Shown here piece by piece: positions 9,170-17,591 of a stretch of 53,634 nt of DNA. A program made the translations under genes and the position numbers. Location of the stretch: the NCBI GenBank assembly GCA_013821265.1, contig JACDHD010000009.1:1-53634 (forward strand), given 5' to 3'. The stretch comes from Parachlamydiaceae bacterium (GTDB taxonomy: Bacteria; Chlamydiota; Chlamydiia; Chlamydiales; Parachlamydiaceae). The notes below the pieces were generated by a model that saw only the letters and a list, made by a program, of their open reading frames with translations, was not told the DNA's origin and ran no database searches. Positions within the stretch are counted from its first letter, which is position 1, and every line of letters begins with the position of its first letter.

Positions 9170-9194
9170 AAATTTGATATAAGAGATCTCATCC

Positions 9195-9303
9195 TGCAAA
9201 AACAGGCCGTCCTCTGCCTGAATGTAACCAGGGCGTCCCGCCCTGCAAAAAAAAGAAGGTAGCCAGACCGTCCCGGTCTGGTAACAGCCTGTAGGAGCCC
9301 TGT
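9195..9303. repeat. Family B cluster of short GC-rich palindromes (B1)
   Basis: Several hairpins lie in a row: CAGGCCGTCCTCTGCCTG, CCAGGGCGTCCCGCCCTG, CCAGACCGTCCCGGTCTGG and an imperfect CAGCCTGTAGGAGCCCTG. They are joined by short spacers such as AAAAAAAAGAAGGTAG. They resemble REP/BIME-like arrays. Any reading frame through them is an artefact of their composition. Confidence 0.75.
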
Positions 9304-9395
9304 AAAAGACGATTGAAAAAACAAATGAGGCATAGAGAAGCACATTCGTCGTCTATGTTTTTCTATGTCTCGGACTTATGCAATTGCCTCTTACA

Positions 9396-9802
9396 CTGGA
9401 CTTTGCACATTTATAAACCGCGAAGCGGTAAAGAAGCCACACCAGTGGCGCCAGTGGTTAGCCTTGGGTGATCGAACGCAGCGAGTGAACCCATGGAAAA
9501 TGCCCCCTAAATCTAAGCCACAACGTGGCGACAGAATAATGTCTAAACGAATTTATTATGAATTTATCTGTCGCCACGTTGTGACTCCTGACCATGGGGT
9601 GAGCACTCCACGGGTTCCCTCGCTTCGCTCAGTCACCCGTGGCTTACCACTGTCGCCACTTGCGTGGCTTATTTACCGCTTCGCGGTTAAGTAGACTTTT
9701 GCAAGAACGTATTTTCAGCACAAATCGCACAATAGTCATCATCCATTTATTTAACTCCAGTAGCAATAATCATTTCATAATCTTAAGATGTGCAAAGTCC
9801 AG
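9396..9802. repeat. Family E, 407-bp nested palindrome with 15-nt terminal inverted repeats
   Basis: The ends are a perfect 15-nt inverted repeat, CTGGACTTTGCACAT (9396-9410) and its complement (9788-9802). Inside are matching arms AACCGCGAAGCGGTAA (9416-9431) with TTACCGCTTCGCGGTT (9673-9688), and a 17-nt perfect pair CACAACGTGGCGACAGA (9519-9535) with its complement (9567-9583). Most of the DNA between also pairs imperfectly, so the whole unit could fold as one long hairpin. No believable gene is inside. It looks like a non-autonomous mobile element, but no transposase or target duplication is recognised. From 9100 to 9873 there is nothing but this element, B1 and the terminator. Confidence 0.75.
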
Positions 9803-9873
9803 CTTACAGGGCTCGTACGTATGTGTGGACTAATACCAGGCCTAAGACAACCTGGTATTTCGCTGTTTCGGGC

Positions 9874-11868
9874 TTATGCTTTGATGTGGAGTAGTACGGA
9901 TGTCTCAGTCTCTGTAGAGGAAGAGATCTCTTTACCGGATAATTTTACATGTAACGATAGAGATTTGCAGTACTGAATTCCATAATAGATACTATGAAGG
10001 GCATGTTGAAGCATCAAACGATTTATAACATCTTTACGAGCTGCAGTTGTTAATGTGGTAGATGATAGTTCTTTTCTTGTTATTTTAGCGCTAGTTATGC
10101 GTTTTGCAATAGACTCCATGCATGCATTCAAATATTCTTTTTGTGCTTCACGGGCTGTTTCGAAGGTTATAGGCTTTCCAGCAATTGCTAATTTGACTAA
10201 CTGCATCAAACCGTCTGCAAGTAACTGTTTGAATGCCCCACCTTTATATGCTCCACAAAGTGATGATTCTGTATAGTCATCATATTCCTGATTGAATTTT
10301 GCTGGGAGATGAGTTGTTTCAGAAGCGGCAGCTAGGCCAGTCTTAAAAACATGATATACAGCATCATTGATAAAAGCATCGTAGTTACTTTTATGCAAAA
10401 TCTTAAAACTTTCTAAATTTCTGCGGAAGATGGCCTCTAGTTCATGAGGAAGGAGAAAGGAGCTATATTCGGTTAGATACATAGCGTTTTTAGGCACTTG
10501 TAGAATCGGTGCATCTTTTGGTGCTCTTTGAGAAGAGTCAAAAGGAGAAAAGAGTCCAGGGGCAGGGATTGTATGAGCGGCTTGTAGTGAAAGTTCCTCG
10601 GGAGTCAAAATATGAGTCAGTTGCAGAGAAGCTTCTCTTAATTTCTGTTTGCATGCTTTGTGCTGTTCGTCCGTATGCTTGCCCTGTGTATCCCTGTAGG
10701 CATTTGAACGTTTGGAACCTTTAGTGGATTGATTGATGTGCGATGTAATCAAATCAAATAACTGTTTATGACGTGATTGAGGGATAGTGGAGGCGATGAT
10801 GCCACAAAGACGAGCAAAGAATAAATCGACTTTAAACCTGCGAGCAAAACGATTCAATGCATGGAGGCGATATTCTCCTAATAGGCGAATTGTTTCATTC
10901 ACAACTGGCTGTGATCGCAAATTTAGGGTTTCGATCATGGCTGGTTGTGATAGCATATTGAAGAAACTTCGTTTATATTGCTCGTAACCAGAAGAGTCAT
11001 TTTGTACCCAAAAGGTGCGGTCGTCATCTTGAATAAAGGCTAGGACATCGGCGTCATGATTTAAATAATGGTATTGTTCTGCAAATCGGACACAACTATC
11101 ATGATGCTTCAACCATTTATTGTGGAGGGCTGTTACAGCTTCTCGATCCCCCTTAGCATTTTCTTCGATGTATCTCCACAGTTGCGAATAGAGACTTGTT
11201 GGGGAACGTTCTCTAGAAAGTTCTATAAGCATCTCTTTCTCAAAAAAATCATTACTTCTGTGTGCTTCGAGAACAAATCGCGTTAGATTGTTTTCAATTT
11301 TTTTAAAAGTGCGGTCAGCCGTAGGGAAAGAAGCGAGGTGTACGACTTTTCTGGGAGAGGTAAAACAGCAGTGATGGTAATTTGTGGGGGATACTCGTTG
11401 CTCTTTTCTCGGAGAAAATAAGGCTTGAAAGGGGGATGCTCTATCTTCTTCAAATAGTTCCTTAAATTCTCTTTCTTGTTGGAGAGCATCTTCCTTACTT
11501 TCTTCCTCTTTTCGAATTCTACGCATAACAGTAATTGGATCTTCTAGGGCATCCATCTGCTGCGAGTTGTGTTTCAGGGCACGTTGCATGATTCTGGTTG
11601 TTGCGGTTTCCGCTGACCCTGCCCTTGCCGCTCCTGCTCCTGTGGCTGCGGCTCCACCGGCTCCCGCCGCTCCTGCTGACTCCTCTCCTGCTTTTTTAGG
11701 TGCTAGGGTATAGTCGAATGTTTGTCTCACTGTGTCACCATTGGATAGTGAGCGTATTAAGGTGAGTGGGGTGAAAGCGGTTTTTGCACTTCCAGAGAAG
11801 GAGTCCCTACGGGTAGTAGGTACTGCTTTAAAGGCTGAACCAGCCGAAGGTATATTTGAAATAGTCAT
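9874..11868 (-). CDS. Lineage-specific hypothetical protein with Ala/Gly-rich linker, possible effector
   Basis: I do not recognise this 664-residue protein. Residues 1-50 are Ser/Thr/Ala-rich and likely disordered. Residues about 58-90 form an Ala/Gly low-complexity linker (AGAAGAGGAAATGAGAARAG). Residues about 95-140 are strongly charged and helical. The remainder is a long, mostly helical body without membrane spans or known motifs. A disordered N-terminus, a flexible linker and a lineage-specific body are typical of type III effectors, but this is inference. ATG 11868 is preferred to the in-frame ATG at 11907, because the longer form would read into the AT-rich promoter leader. It is alone on the minus strand, between repeat families E and A. 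Confidence 0.6.
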   Translation of the reverse strand: MTISNIPSAGSAFKAVPTTRRDSFSGSAKTAFTPLTLIRSLSNGDTVRQTFDYTLAPKKAGEESAGAAGAGGAAATGAGAARAGSAETATTRIMQRALKHNSQQMDALEDPITVMRRIRKEEESKEDALQQEREFKELFEEDRASPFQALFSPRKEQRVSPTNYHHCCFTSPRKVVHLASFPTADRTFKKIENNLTRFVLEAHRSNDFFEKEMLIELSRERSPTSLYSQLWRYIEENAKGDREAVTALHNKWLKHHDSCVRFAEQYHYLNHDADVLAFIQDDDRTFWVQNDSSGYEQYKRSFFNMLSQPAMIETLNLRSQPVVNETIRLLGEYRLHALNRFARRFKVDLFFARLCGIIASTIPQSRHKQLFDLITSHINQSTKGSKRSNAYRDTQGKHTDEQHKACKQKLREASLQLTHILTPEELSLQAAHTIPAPGLFSPFDSSQRAPKDAPILQVPKNAMYLTEYSSFLLPHELEAIFRRNLESFKILHKSNYDAFINDAVYHVFKTGLAAASETTHLPAKFNQEYDDYTESSLCGAYKGGAFKQLLADGLMQLVKLAIAGKPITFETAREAQKEYLNACMESIAKRITSAKITRKELSSTTLTTAARKDVINRLMLQHALHSIYYGIQYCKSLSLHVKLSGKEISSSTETETSVLLHIKA

Positions 11869-11913
11869 ATATAAATACCAGTTAAAATGGATAGTTAATA
11901 TTATCAAATGTTA

Positions 11914-11942
11914 ATTATAATATTACTAACAATTAAAATCAA
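11914..11942 (-). promoter_or_regulatory. Promoter of the 664-residue orphan gene
   Basis: On the minus strand, TTGATT (11942-11937), a 17-base spacer and TATAAT (11919-11914) lie 45 bases before the ATG at 11868. The same TTGATT -35 element recurs at the two promoters of the F-box-like cluster. Confidence 0.7.
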
Positions 11943-12088
11943 GTAAATTATTTACTATTTTGAAATATTAGTAAATGAGATAATTAAGCTAAAATTGGTG
12001 GGTAAAACAACGAATTGGACATGGATGAATTAGACATGGATGGATGATTGGACGAATTGAGACAATTGCATCCGTCCGTCGTCCTTTT

Positions 12089-12217
12089 CCGTGCCCGTGC
12101 CCGTGAGCGTGCCCGTGCCCGACTTGCTAAAGAGTTACGTAAAATTGTAATATTTTTACGGTTTACGTCATTTTTTTAGCGAATCGGGCACGGGCAGGCT
12201 CACGGGCACGGGCACGG
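12089..12217. repeat. Family A palindromic repeat, complete copy A3
   Basis: Left arm 12089-12122 has the pattern CCGTGC-CCGTGC-CCGTGAGC-GTGCCC-GTGCCCGA. Right arm 12184-12217 is its complement with one change (GGCAGG for GGCACG). The loop is 61 bases and nearly the same as in A1 and A7, with its own TACGTAAA/TTTACGT pairing. The common end module TGAGACAATTGCATCCGTC lies to its left at 12059-12077. Confidence 0.9.
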
Positions 12218-12304
12218 AAGGGCAATAGCTAGGGTAAATTTTTATTGCATCTTTTCTTTTTTCCTTTCATTCTGAACGCATTAACTAAATTAGGTTCTAG
12301 ATTT

Positions 12305-13639
12305 ATGCTTTGCCAATCTTGTCAATCAACTCTCCAGTCCAGCTACCACTATTGTCCTTGTTGTGGGCGGGCTACAAAGCCAAAAAAACGATTACGGTTT
12401 GTTCTACCTGCGATTGGTTTAGCCGCGGCTATCATTTTAGGAGTGCTGTTTACAACATCTCCCTCGCCTCACAATATGTCTGAGATAGAAATTGCAGATG
12501 TTGCGGCGGGATTTTCTATTGGAGGCAAGGATACTCAGGGGCCTTCAGTGGATTGGTTACGACCTATCGATACTCAGCTACGTCATTTACGGAATAGAGA
12601 GATCGATAAGGCGTATCAGGATGCGGCATCGAGTGAATTTAAAAGTGTAACGACGGAGGAAGACTTTACCAAATTTATTAATCGCTATCCTATTTTCTTT
12701 TCGCACACTTCCATGACTGTGGAAACAAAAGCGGTCCAGAGTGATGAAGCGGAAATTACAGTGTTATTAAATCCTGAAAAGGAAGCGGTTCCTGTCAATT
12801 ATTTGCTAAAACGCGAGCCAAGCGGGTGGAAAATTTGGAGTATGAATGTTGCCCCTACATTTTCTGAAAAGGCTGATGGGTTGCTGAAGGATCCAATGAC
12901 CTTACGAGTTCCGGTGGAGGGATTATTTGAGGCTTTACACAACAAGGACGTTTCGAAAGCGTATCGTGAGTATACATCTCAGGCATTCCGTGAAGCTACT
13001 CCTATCGATGGATTTCGCAAATTTCTGCAAAACTTCCCTGCCATCAGCGACTTCGATGAAAAGGAATATCGCGATGCTTCCATAGAAAAAACGACAGGTA
13101 AGTTAGAGGTAGGTTTGTTTGATCCCAAGGGCACAACGATTGTAGAATACACATTGGGCATTGAAGAGGATCAATGGAAGATTTGGGGCATACGCATTGT
13201 GGATCAAAATCCTCAACGTGCAACTGTGAAAAAGAGAGGGACATCCAAAGAAGAGGAAGAGGATCAAGCGATCCCTGTATCTACTCCAGAGGCATCTGTA
13301 TCTACAATGATGTTTCCTAAAGTTGAAGTGGGAACAGGATTGAATCTAAAAGGCGAGATTGCGGACCCTTCTGCTGTATTAAAGTCTCCACATGGAGAAA
13401 TCTATGTAAATTTGTATGTAGTGACTGGGAATGCACACGTTAGGGTGAACGTGCATTTGGAGCATGTCGACAGTCATTCTAGAATGCCAGCAGTCTCTAC
13501 AACGTTGCAGCAGGATGGCGATTCAGTATTGTCTTTTTCTTTTTCATCGCCTCCCCAGGGATGGCCTAAGGGGCGTTATCAAATTAAAGTGTCGACCTCA
13601 ACAGGTCTAGAGCGCACGTTTACGTTTTCAATTGAATAA
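12305..13639 (+). CDS. Zinc-ribbon single-span membrane protein with duplicated DUF4864-like domain
   Basis: The 444-residue protein begins with a zinc ribbon (CQSC at residues 3-6 and CPCCG near 18-22), followed by basic residues and one membrane span (about 33-48). The outer part has two copies of a roughly 100-residue domain (about 85-185 and 195-300). Both copies share a helix with a KAYxxxxSxxF pattern, a TxxDFxKFxxxxP-like stretch and an end motif WKIW followed by a short strand. This fits the DUF4864 type. A Ser/Glu-rich linker leads to a C-terminal beta domain (about 345-444). ATG 12305 puts the ribbon at the N-terminus; an in-frame start at 12245 would precede it with hydrophobic residues read from the leader. 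A strong terminator follows. The role is unknown; envelope sensing or assembly would fit the layout. Confidence 0.65.
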   Translation: MLCQSCQSTLQSSYHYCPCCGRATKPKKRLRFVLPAIGLAAAIILGVLFTTSPSPHNMSEIEIADVAAGFSIGGKDTQGPSVDWLRPIDTQLRHLRNREIDKAYQDAASSEFKSVTTEEDFTKFINRYPIFFSHTSMTVETKAVQSDEAEITVLLNPEKEAVPVNYLLKREPSGWKIWSMNVAPTFSEKADGLLKDPMTLRVPVEGLFEALHNKDVSKAYREYTSQAFREATPIDGFRKFLQNFPAISDFDEKEYRDASIEKTTGKLEVGLFDPKGTTIVEYTLGIEEDQWKIWGIRIVDQNPQRATVKKRGTSKEEEEDQAIPVSTPEASVSTMMFPKVEVGTGLNLKGEIADPSAVLKSPHGEIYVNLYVVTGNAHVRVNVHLEHVDSHSRMPAVSTTLQQDGDSVLSFSFSSPPQGWPKGRYQIKVSTSTGLERTFTFSIE

Positions 13640-13661
13640 GAGGGACTTGCGTCCCTCTTTT
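13638..13661 (+). terminator. Rho-independent terminator of the zinc-ribbon protein gene
   Basis: AAGAGGGAC-TTGC-GTCCCTCTTTT is a nine-base stem that runs directly into T residues on the plus strand. The minus strand lacks a T-run, so it serves the plus-strand gene only. Confidence 0.85.
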
Positions 13662-13665
13662 ATGT

Positions 13666-14253
13666 TTATTGCTTTCTTGCGATCGATGCACGGATTTGAG
13701 CATCGCGATCGATGAGTTCACTCGCAACAACACCAGTTAAGGCAAAGGAAACGATGAATCCCCAGATAGAAAATAGGGCAAACGATTGTGCGGAAAAGCA
13801 TAGAGCAACTTGACCTACAGTGCTAGCAAAGGCGCTATGTATAGTTGCCTGTTTTGAGGCTTGATCTAGGGCTTTTGTATCGTTGTGCCACTTGTAAATA
13901 ATGATACCGAACGCAAGGGCTCCGACTGGAACAGCGCACATGCTCATAAAACTTGAGTTTAGGGTAGCGATAGCAAAAGAGTTTACTGCAAATACGAGAT
14001 GTAGACTTGCAGCAAGAATCATGCGCACAGAAGGTGACCAATTCAATACATTATCGCTAAATTTGGAGCGGTATTCTTTAACTCTGGCTAGAAAGCTGTT
14101 AACAGAAGCTTCTACTCTTTCTATGTCTTCCACACTTAAGAGAGCTTGTTTAGAAGGGGTTGCAACTTTTGCAGGGGAGCCGCTTTCGGGTTCTGAAGAA
14201 CCTAGTCCTCTTACACTATGTGCTTGACTTGGTAATCCATATAAACTTGTCAT
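13666..14253 (-). CDS. Inc-like membrane-hairpin protein
   Basis: The 195-residue protein has a polar Ser/Pro-rich N-terminus (residues 1-40), a charged helix (about 40-68), and then two hydrophobic pairs: residues about 75-120 and 140-178, separated by the charged loop KWHNDTKALDQASKQ. Paired hydrophobic helices without a signal peptide are the mark of chlamydial inclusion membrane (Inc) proteins, which reach the host-derived vacuole through the type III system. The C-terminus is short and charged. AGGAA precedes the ATG. I do not recognise the sequence family. A plain inner-membrane protein is the main alternative. Confidence 0.6.
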   Translation of the reverse strand: MTSLYGLPSQAHSVRGLGSSEPESGSPAKVATPSKQALLSVEDIERVEASVNSFLARVKEYRSKFSDNVLNWSPSVRMILAASLHLVFAVNSFAIATLNSSFMSMCAVPVGALAFGIIIYKWHNDTKALDQASKQATIHSAFASTVGQVALCFSAQSFALFSIWGFIVSFALTGVVASELIDRDAQIRASIARKQ

Positions 14254-14394
14254 ATATATTCCTTATGTGAAATGTTTAATACATGAAGGAAACATCATAT
14301 GAAATGTGGAAATAATAAGGCAATGAGATATTTCGTTAGTAGTTGCAGGTTTGTTTAAATAGTTGTGACATAAGGGACAACAGCGATTTCCTAA

Positions 14395-14515
14395 TTTGGA
14401 GTGCGGTGGCTTGCCACCGCTTTCATAGGGGTCGGCTTGCCGACCCATTCACAGTTCGTGGTGACATCGGCAAGCCGATGTTTGTGAAAGCGGGACCAAG
14501 GTCCCGCACTCCAAA
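14395..14515. repeat. Family C repeat with TTTGGAGTGCGG/CCGCACTCCAAA ends (C1)
   Basis: The two 12-nt ends are exact inverted complements. Inside are short palindromes: GGTGGCTTGCCACC, GGGTCGGCTTGCCGACCC, ACATCGGCAAGCCGATGT and CGGGACCAAGGTCCCG. Nearly the same inner blocks occur in copy C2 at 37.8 kb. No gene is inside. The rest of the gap from 14254 to 14551 is AT-rich and I see nothing else in it. Confidence 0.8.
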
Positions 14516-14551
14516 AAGGAAAGGGGCGATAGTTTTCTTGGATTGGGGGTG

Positions 14552-15649
14552 TCAGCAAGCAAGGTTACCGGCCATGAAGCGGTATACAAAGCAGCGGTCT
14601 TCGTGCTCGAGGCGCTCTTCTAAGATAGGATCTCGCACAAATAAGGGGTGCAGATCATCCGGGATTTTGTGATTTGACGTTACTTGGCGGATGGAAAAAC
14701 GAGCTCCAGGTTTCGCTGTGCGGACAATACCGCGCAGAAGTCGATCAAAATCCTTGATGCTTAGGTAGGAAGCCACATCAGATAGCGAGTACACATCAAA
14801 ACTCTGTTCAGGAGCATGTTCCAAATAGGAAACGATATCTGAATGTGTGTAAGTGATGCGATCTAGGCGCGATTTGATGATATCGAACCCTTTTTCTGTA
14901 AGATAAGGAGGATATGCTTCTGGCTCTACTTTGCCATTTGCGACTAATGAGATAAAGGCGCATTCGCGTGCTAGGTGACGCTTAAGACAATTGGTCATGC
15001 GCTGATAAATGTATCGTCCAAGCGGTACTGAAGAGGTATACAGTTGAGGATCTTTGGTGATCAGACGCATGATGGTTGGATGAAGAATGATATCAATAAA
15101 TTTGCGCCAGGCAAATCCATTCCATTCTTGATCGATAAACTGACTTTGCTGATCGATATTGAGGAATGCAAATAATTTTCTGATTTTGCGACGACGAAAC
15201 AATTTGATTAGAGAAGACGTTTTGCGTGTTGTTTTTTCTAGAGCTCCCTGATAGATGATTCCGGAAGAAATCATTTTCTTATTTTTTTTCCAGTGCTGAG
15301 CAGCTTCAGGATGCATTCCATGGGAAATTTGCTCCAGATTCTTGAGGCGACATCTGTCGGCTGCATTGATTCCTAAGAAAGATAGATAGGAGGGAAAATC
15401 GAGATTTTTGATGGCGGCCATTTTGAGATCGAGTAGAAAATTTTGCTGTTCATTAGCATCTACAGCCGTCACGGAAGCACAATTGTCCAAAAGGGGGTGT
15501 AAAGCACGGTCACCCCCTGCTGAAATCGTTAAAACGCGGTCGCCTGGTTTAATACGTAGGGCGAGATGTTCAGTCGTCCAATCTTCATTTCCAAAACTAT
15601 AGTTTAATTGCGAAAAAAACAGAGGGCGCTTCTCTTTACGCGAAAACAT
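14552..15649 (-). CDS. DUF3419/BtaA-like SAM:diacylglycerol 3-amino-3-carboxypropyltransferase family protein
   Basis: The 365-residue protein matches the BtaA (DUF3419) type: an N-terminal NYSFGNEDW block (about residues 16-24), a SAM-binding start DRVLTISAGGDRALHPL (about 37-53) with a following acidic VTAVDANEQQ strand end, and a late YSLSDVASYLS block (about 285-295). BtaA moves the 3-amino-3-carboxypropyl group of S-adenosylmethionine to diacylglycerol, the first step to the phosphorus-free betaine lipid DGTS. The methylating partner BtaB is not seen nearby, so the product here could be the unmethylated homoserine lipid or something else. An exported protein gene lies upstream on the same strand with a 33-base gap, so the two may be co-transcribed. 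Confidence 0.7.
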   Translation of the reverse strand: MFSRKEKRPLFFSQLNYSFGNEDWTTEHLALRIKPGDRVLTISAGGDRALHPLLDNCASVTAVDANEQQNFLLDLKMAAIKNLDFPSYLSFLGINAADRCRLKNLEQISHGMHPEAAQHWKKNKKMISSGIIYQGALEKTTRKTSSLIKLFRRRKIRKLFAFLNIDQQSQFIDQEWNGFAWRKFIDIILHPTIMRLITKDPQLYTSSVPLGRYIYQRMTNCLKRHLARECAFISLVANGKVEPEAYPPYLTEKGFDIIKSRLDRITYTHSDIVSYLEHAPEQSFDVYSLSDVASYLSIKDFDRLLRGIVRTAKPGARFSIRQVTSNHKIPDDLHPLFVRDPILEERLEHEDRCFVYRFMAGNLAC

Positions 15650-15682
15650 AAGGTGCTTCCTTTTAACAAATAAGAATCATTA

Positions 15683-16390
15683 TTACATGTCGTAACGACC
15701 AGGATTTCCTGAGCGAGGTTTGAATTTCATTAAGGTGTCTATCAAATTATCCCACTGACGCTTCTGGACTACGGATGAGAGGGCACTAGCAGCATTACCA
15801 TCGAGGTTTAGGGAACGAGCAAAATCGGGAACAAATTGTTCGAGATTACCGTTTCTAGCTTCTGTATCTAGGCTTCCAAATAGACCGCTGGTGAATTCTT
15901 TGTAGATGCGACTGCGATCGCGGATAGCGTGAACACATCCTTTCATCTCTTCATCATTGAAAATACAAGCTAAGAAACGTAGGGGATGAACGTGGTCAAC
16001 GCGATCTCCGGCTTTTTTGATTGAGGATTTATGGTTCATCAGCTGGGCCCAGGAGTATTTTGCAAGTGAGGTGACAATAGTGCGAATATCTTTTGCTTCA
16101 GATGGTGAAGCTGCTTCGGCGTAGTTACGACCGGCTGGAGCACGAGTTGCAGCAATGGGTGAGAAAAAGTTGAGTTGGAGAGATTGTGAGAGGTCAAGAT
16201 CAGGAGTTTCGTCAGCAATTTGGATCTCTTGTTCAATGTGGGCCATGACGTTAGCGAAGGAATCTTGAGGATCTACTTCAAGTGTTAGGCTGTTTCCTGC
16301 AGGAGTCAACACCACTACCGGTTCTTCGGCTGTAAGTGAAAGAGCTCCTAACAACAGTGTTACTTGCATTAGTCTTAAAAATCTTGCCAT
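15683..16390 (-). CDS. Small exported protein of unknown function
   Basis: The 235-residue protein starts with a clear signal peptide (MARFLRLMQVTLLLGALSLTA, cleavage likely near residue 21). The mature part is soluble, with an acidic stretch (about 45-62), an Ala/Pro-rich linker (about 75-90) and a helical C-terminal half. No family is recognised. The start at 16390 is fixed by GGAGG placed 5-6 bases upstream and by the signal peptide; an in-frame start at 16504 would add 38 residues ahead of it. Its stop lies 33 bases before the BtaA-like gene on the same strand, so both may share a transcript. It is likely periplasmic or envelope-bound. Confidence 0.65.
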   Translation of the reverse strand: MARFLRLMQVTLLLGALSLTAEEPVVVLTPAGNSLTLEVDPQDSFANVMAHIEQEIQIADETPDLDLSQSLQLNFFSPIAATRAPAGRNYAEAASPSEAKDIRTIVTSLAKYSWAQLMNHKSSIKKAGDRVDHVHPLRFLACIFNDEEMKGCVHAIRDRSRIYKEFTSGLFGSLDTEARNGNLEQFVPDFARSLNLDGNAASALSSVVQKRQWDNLIDTLMKFKPRSGNPGRYDM

Positions 16391-16539
16391 AACGGCCTCC
16401 TGAAAAGCGTTGATTGTTTTGGGTTGTATATCGAAACGAAGAGAATGAACGCAAGTGTAATTTTGAGCTAGCGTAAAATTTTTACTGAACGCAAAATCCT
16501 TCAAACTGTTTTAAGAAATCTGAATCTGAAAATAGATAC

Positions 16540-16626
16540 ATGTTCACGTGCTCACCAGGCCGTTCATCAGCCTGGCAGACAAAAGACCAGACCGCTGCGG
16601 TCTGGTTTCATATTATGGTGAACATG
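16540..16626. repeat. Family B element B2 framed by ATGTTCAC/GTGAACAT
   Basis: An 8-nt inverted repeat (16540-16547 and 16619-16626; imperfectly longer) frames CCAGGCCGTTCATCAGCCTGG and CCAGACCGCTGCGGTCTGG. The element at 28.75-28.87 kb has the same frame. The gap 16391-16718 holds nothing else I can identify apart from the upstream regions of the two divergent genes. Confidence 0.75.
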
Positions 16627-16718
16627 TACAAAAATAGATTTTTTTCAGCAAGTTTTGGTAGATCTTCCATTGCATTTATTTTTTTGATCAGATAAAGACG
16701 AGAAAAAAAGGATTTTAA

Positions 16719-17582
16719 ATGAAAACTTCAAATTGGATATTAGCGCTCTTATTGGGTTGTGGCATTCAGATCGGAGCGTATGAGGAAGTATACTCAGACG
16801 AGATTTATTCCTGCCCTGAAGAGATGTGTGCATATTCAAATGAAACATGTGAGTCTGTTTGTGAAGATGCTTGTGAGAGCTGTTGTGGAGGCCATTATAT
16901 TTTCGCAGGACCGGAATTATATCATCTCAAACGCGAAAAAGAGGGTGGGACACATCAGTCTGGAGGCGTTTTAGGCATTCGGTTGGGGTATGATCGCATC
17001 AAGCGATGCAAATTTTATTGGGGTGGAGATTTCTTCTATGGTGCCGGCACATTGAATGGCAAATCTGCTGCAGGAAGTAAGATCAGATCCAAGTATCAAG
17101 AAGGTAATGTCGAAGGCAGAATTGGATATACGCTTGCGCAAAAGACAGGTTACTGTTTTGGTGTGACGCCTTTTGTGGGAGTTGGTTATGCCATTGAAAA
17201 GAATGACTTTGTAAGCCCTTCACCCTTACACGTGAACTTTCGCATCAATTATAGCTATGTGCCTGTTGGATTTTATTCCAAAGTGAATGTAGCCCCCTGT
17301 TTTGATTTGGGCTTGAACTTTAAAGCGAAATTCATGATAGAGGGGAAAAATAGAGTGACACGCGATCCTGATTTTGGTGAGACCTCGACATTAGTAAAGC
17401 CCAAAATTCACTATCGCTTAGAGTTACCCCTGACATATCACTATCGGGAAGAAATATTTGTGAGTCTTGTGCCTTTTTATGAATATCGCATTTTTGGTGG
17501 TCATGCAGGTTTCCCCTTTGACTTTGTGGAAACAAAACTACGCCTTTGGGGAGCTGCTGCAAGAGTCTTTTATTGCTTTTAG
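16719..17582 (+). CDS. Outer-membrane beta-barrel protein with N-terminal cysteine cluster
   Basis: The 287-residue protein has a signal peptide (about residues 1-20), then a short segment with seven cysteines between residues 32 and 56 (C32, C37, C44, C48, C52, C55, C56), then about 220 residues of alternating aromatic/polar strands such as GVLGIRLGYDR and GVTPFVGVGYAIEK. It ends in Phe, as outer-membrane barrels do. The barrel would hold roughly 8-10 strands. The crowded cysteines could cross-link to other envelope proteins by disulfide bonds, which is how chlamydial cell walls are stiffened; metal binding is the alternative. The GNAT-like gene starts 10 bases downstream, so they form an operon. 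The barrel call is good, and the cross-linking is inference. Confidence 0.75.
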   Translation: MKTSNWILALLLGCGIQIGAYEEVYSDEIYSCPEEMCAYSNETCESVCEDACESCCGGHYIFAGPELYHLKREKEGGTHQSGGVLGIRLGYDRIKRCKFYWGGDFFYGAGTLNGKSAAGSKIRSKYQEGNVEGRIGYTLAQKTGYCFGVTPFVGVGYAIEKNDFVSPSPLHVNFRINYSYVPVGFYSKVNVAPCFDLGLNFKAKFMIEGKNRVTRDPDFGETSTLVKPKIHYRLELPLTYHYREEIFVSLVPFYEYRIFGGHAGFPFDFVETKLRLWGAAARVFYCF

Positions 17583-17591
17583 GGAGGAATA

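Noticed and set aside
9195-9303. Possible CRISPR array
   Set aside because: The repeated units are palindromes of differing sequence with short A-rich spacers of unequal length; there is no fixed repeat with unique spacers and no cas gene in the window.
9151-9345. Short minus-strand frames of about 62-64 codons
   Set aside because: They run through the family B hairpins and their Cys/Arg-rich composition reflects the GC-rich palindromes.
9365-9694. Open frame of about 109 codons across the 9.4-kb region
   Set aside because: It lies wholly inside the family E palindrome, and its sequence is dictated by the inverted repeats. No ribosome site or family match is seen.
9396-9802. Complete insertion sequence
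   Set aside because: Inverted ends exist, but no transposase frame is inside and no flanking target duplication is recognised, so only a non-autonomous element is claimed.
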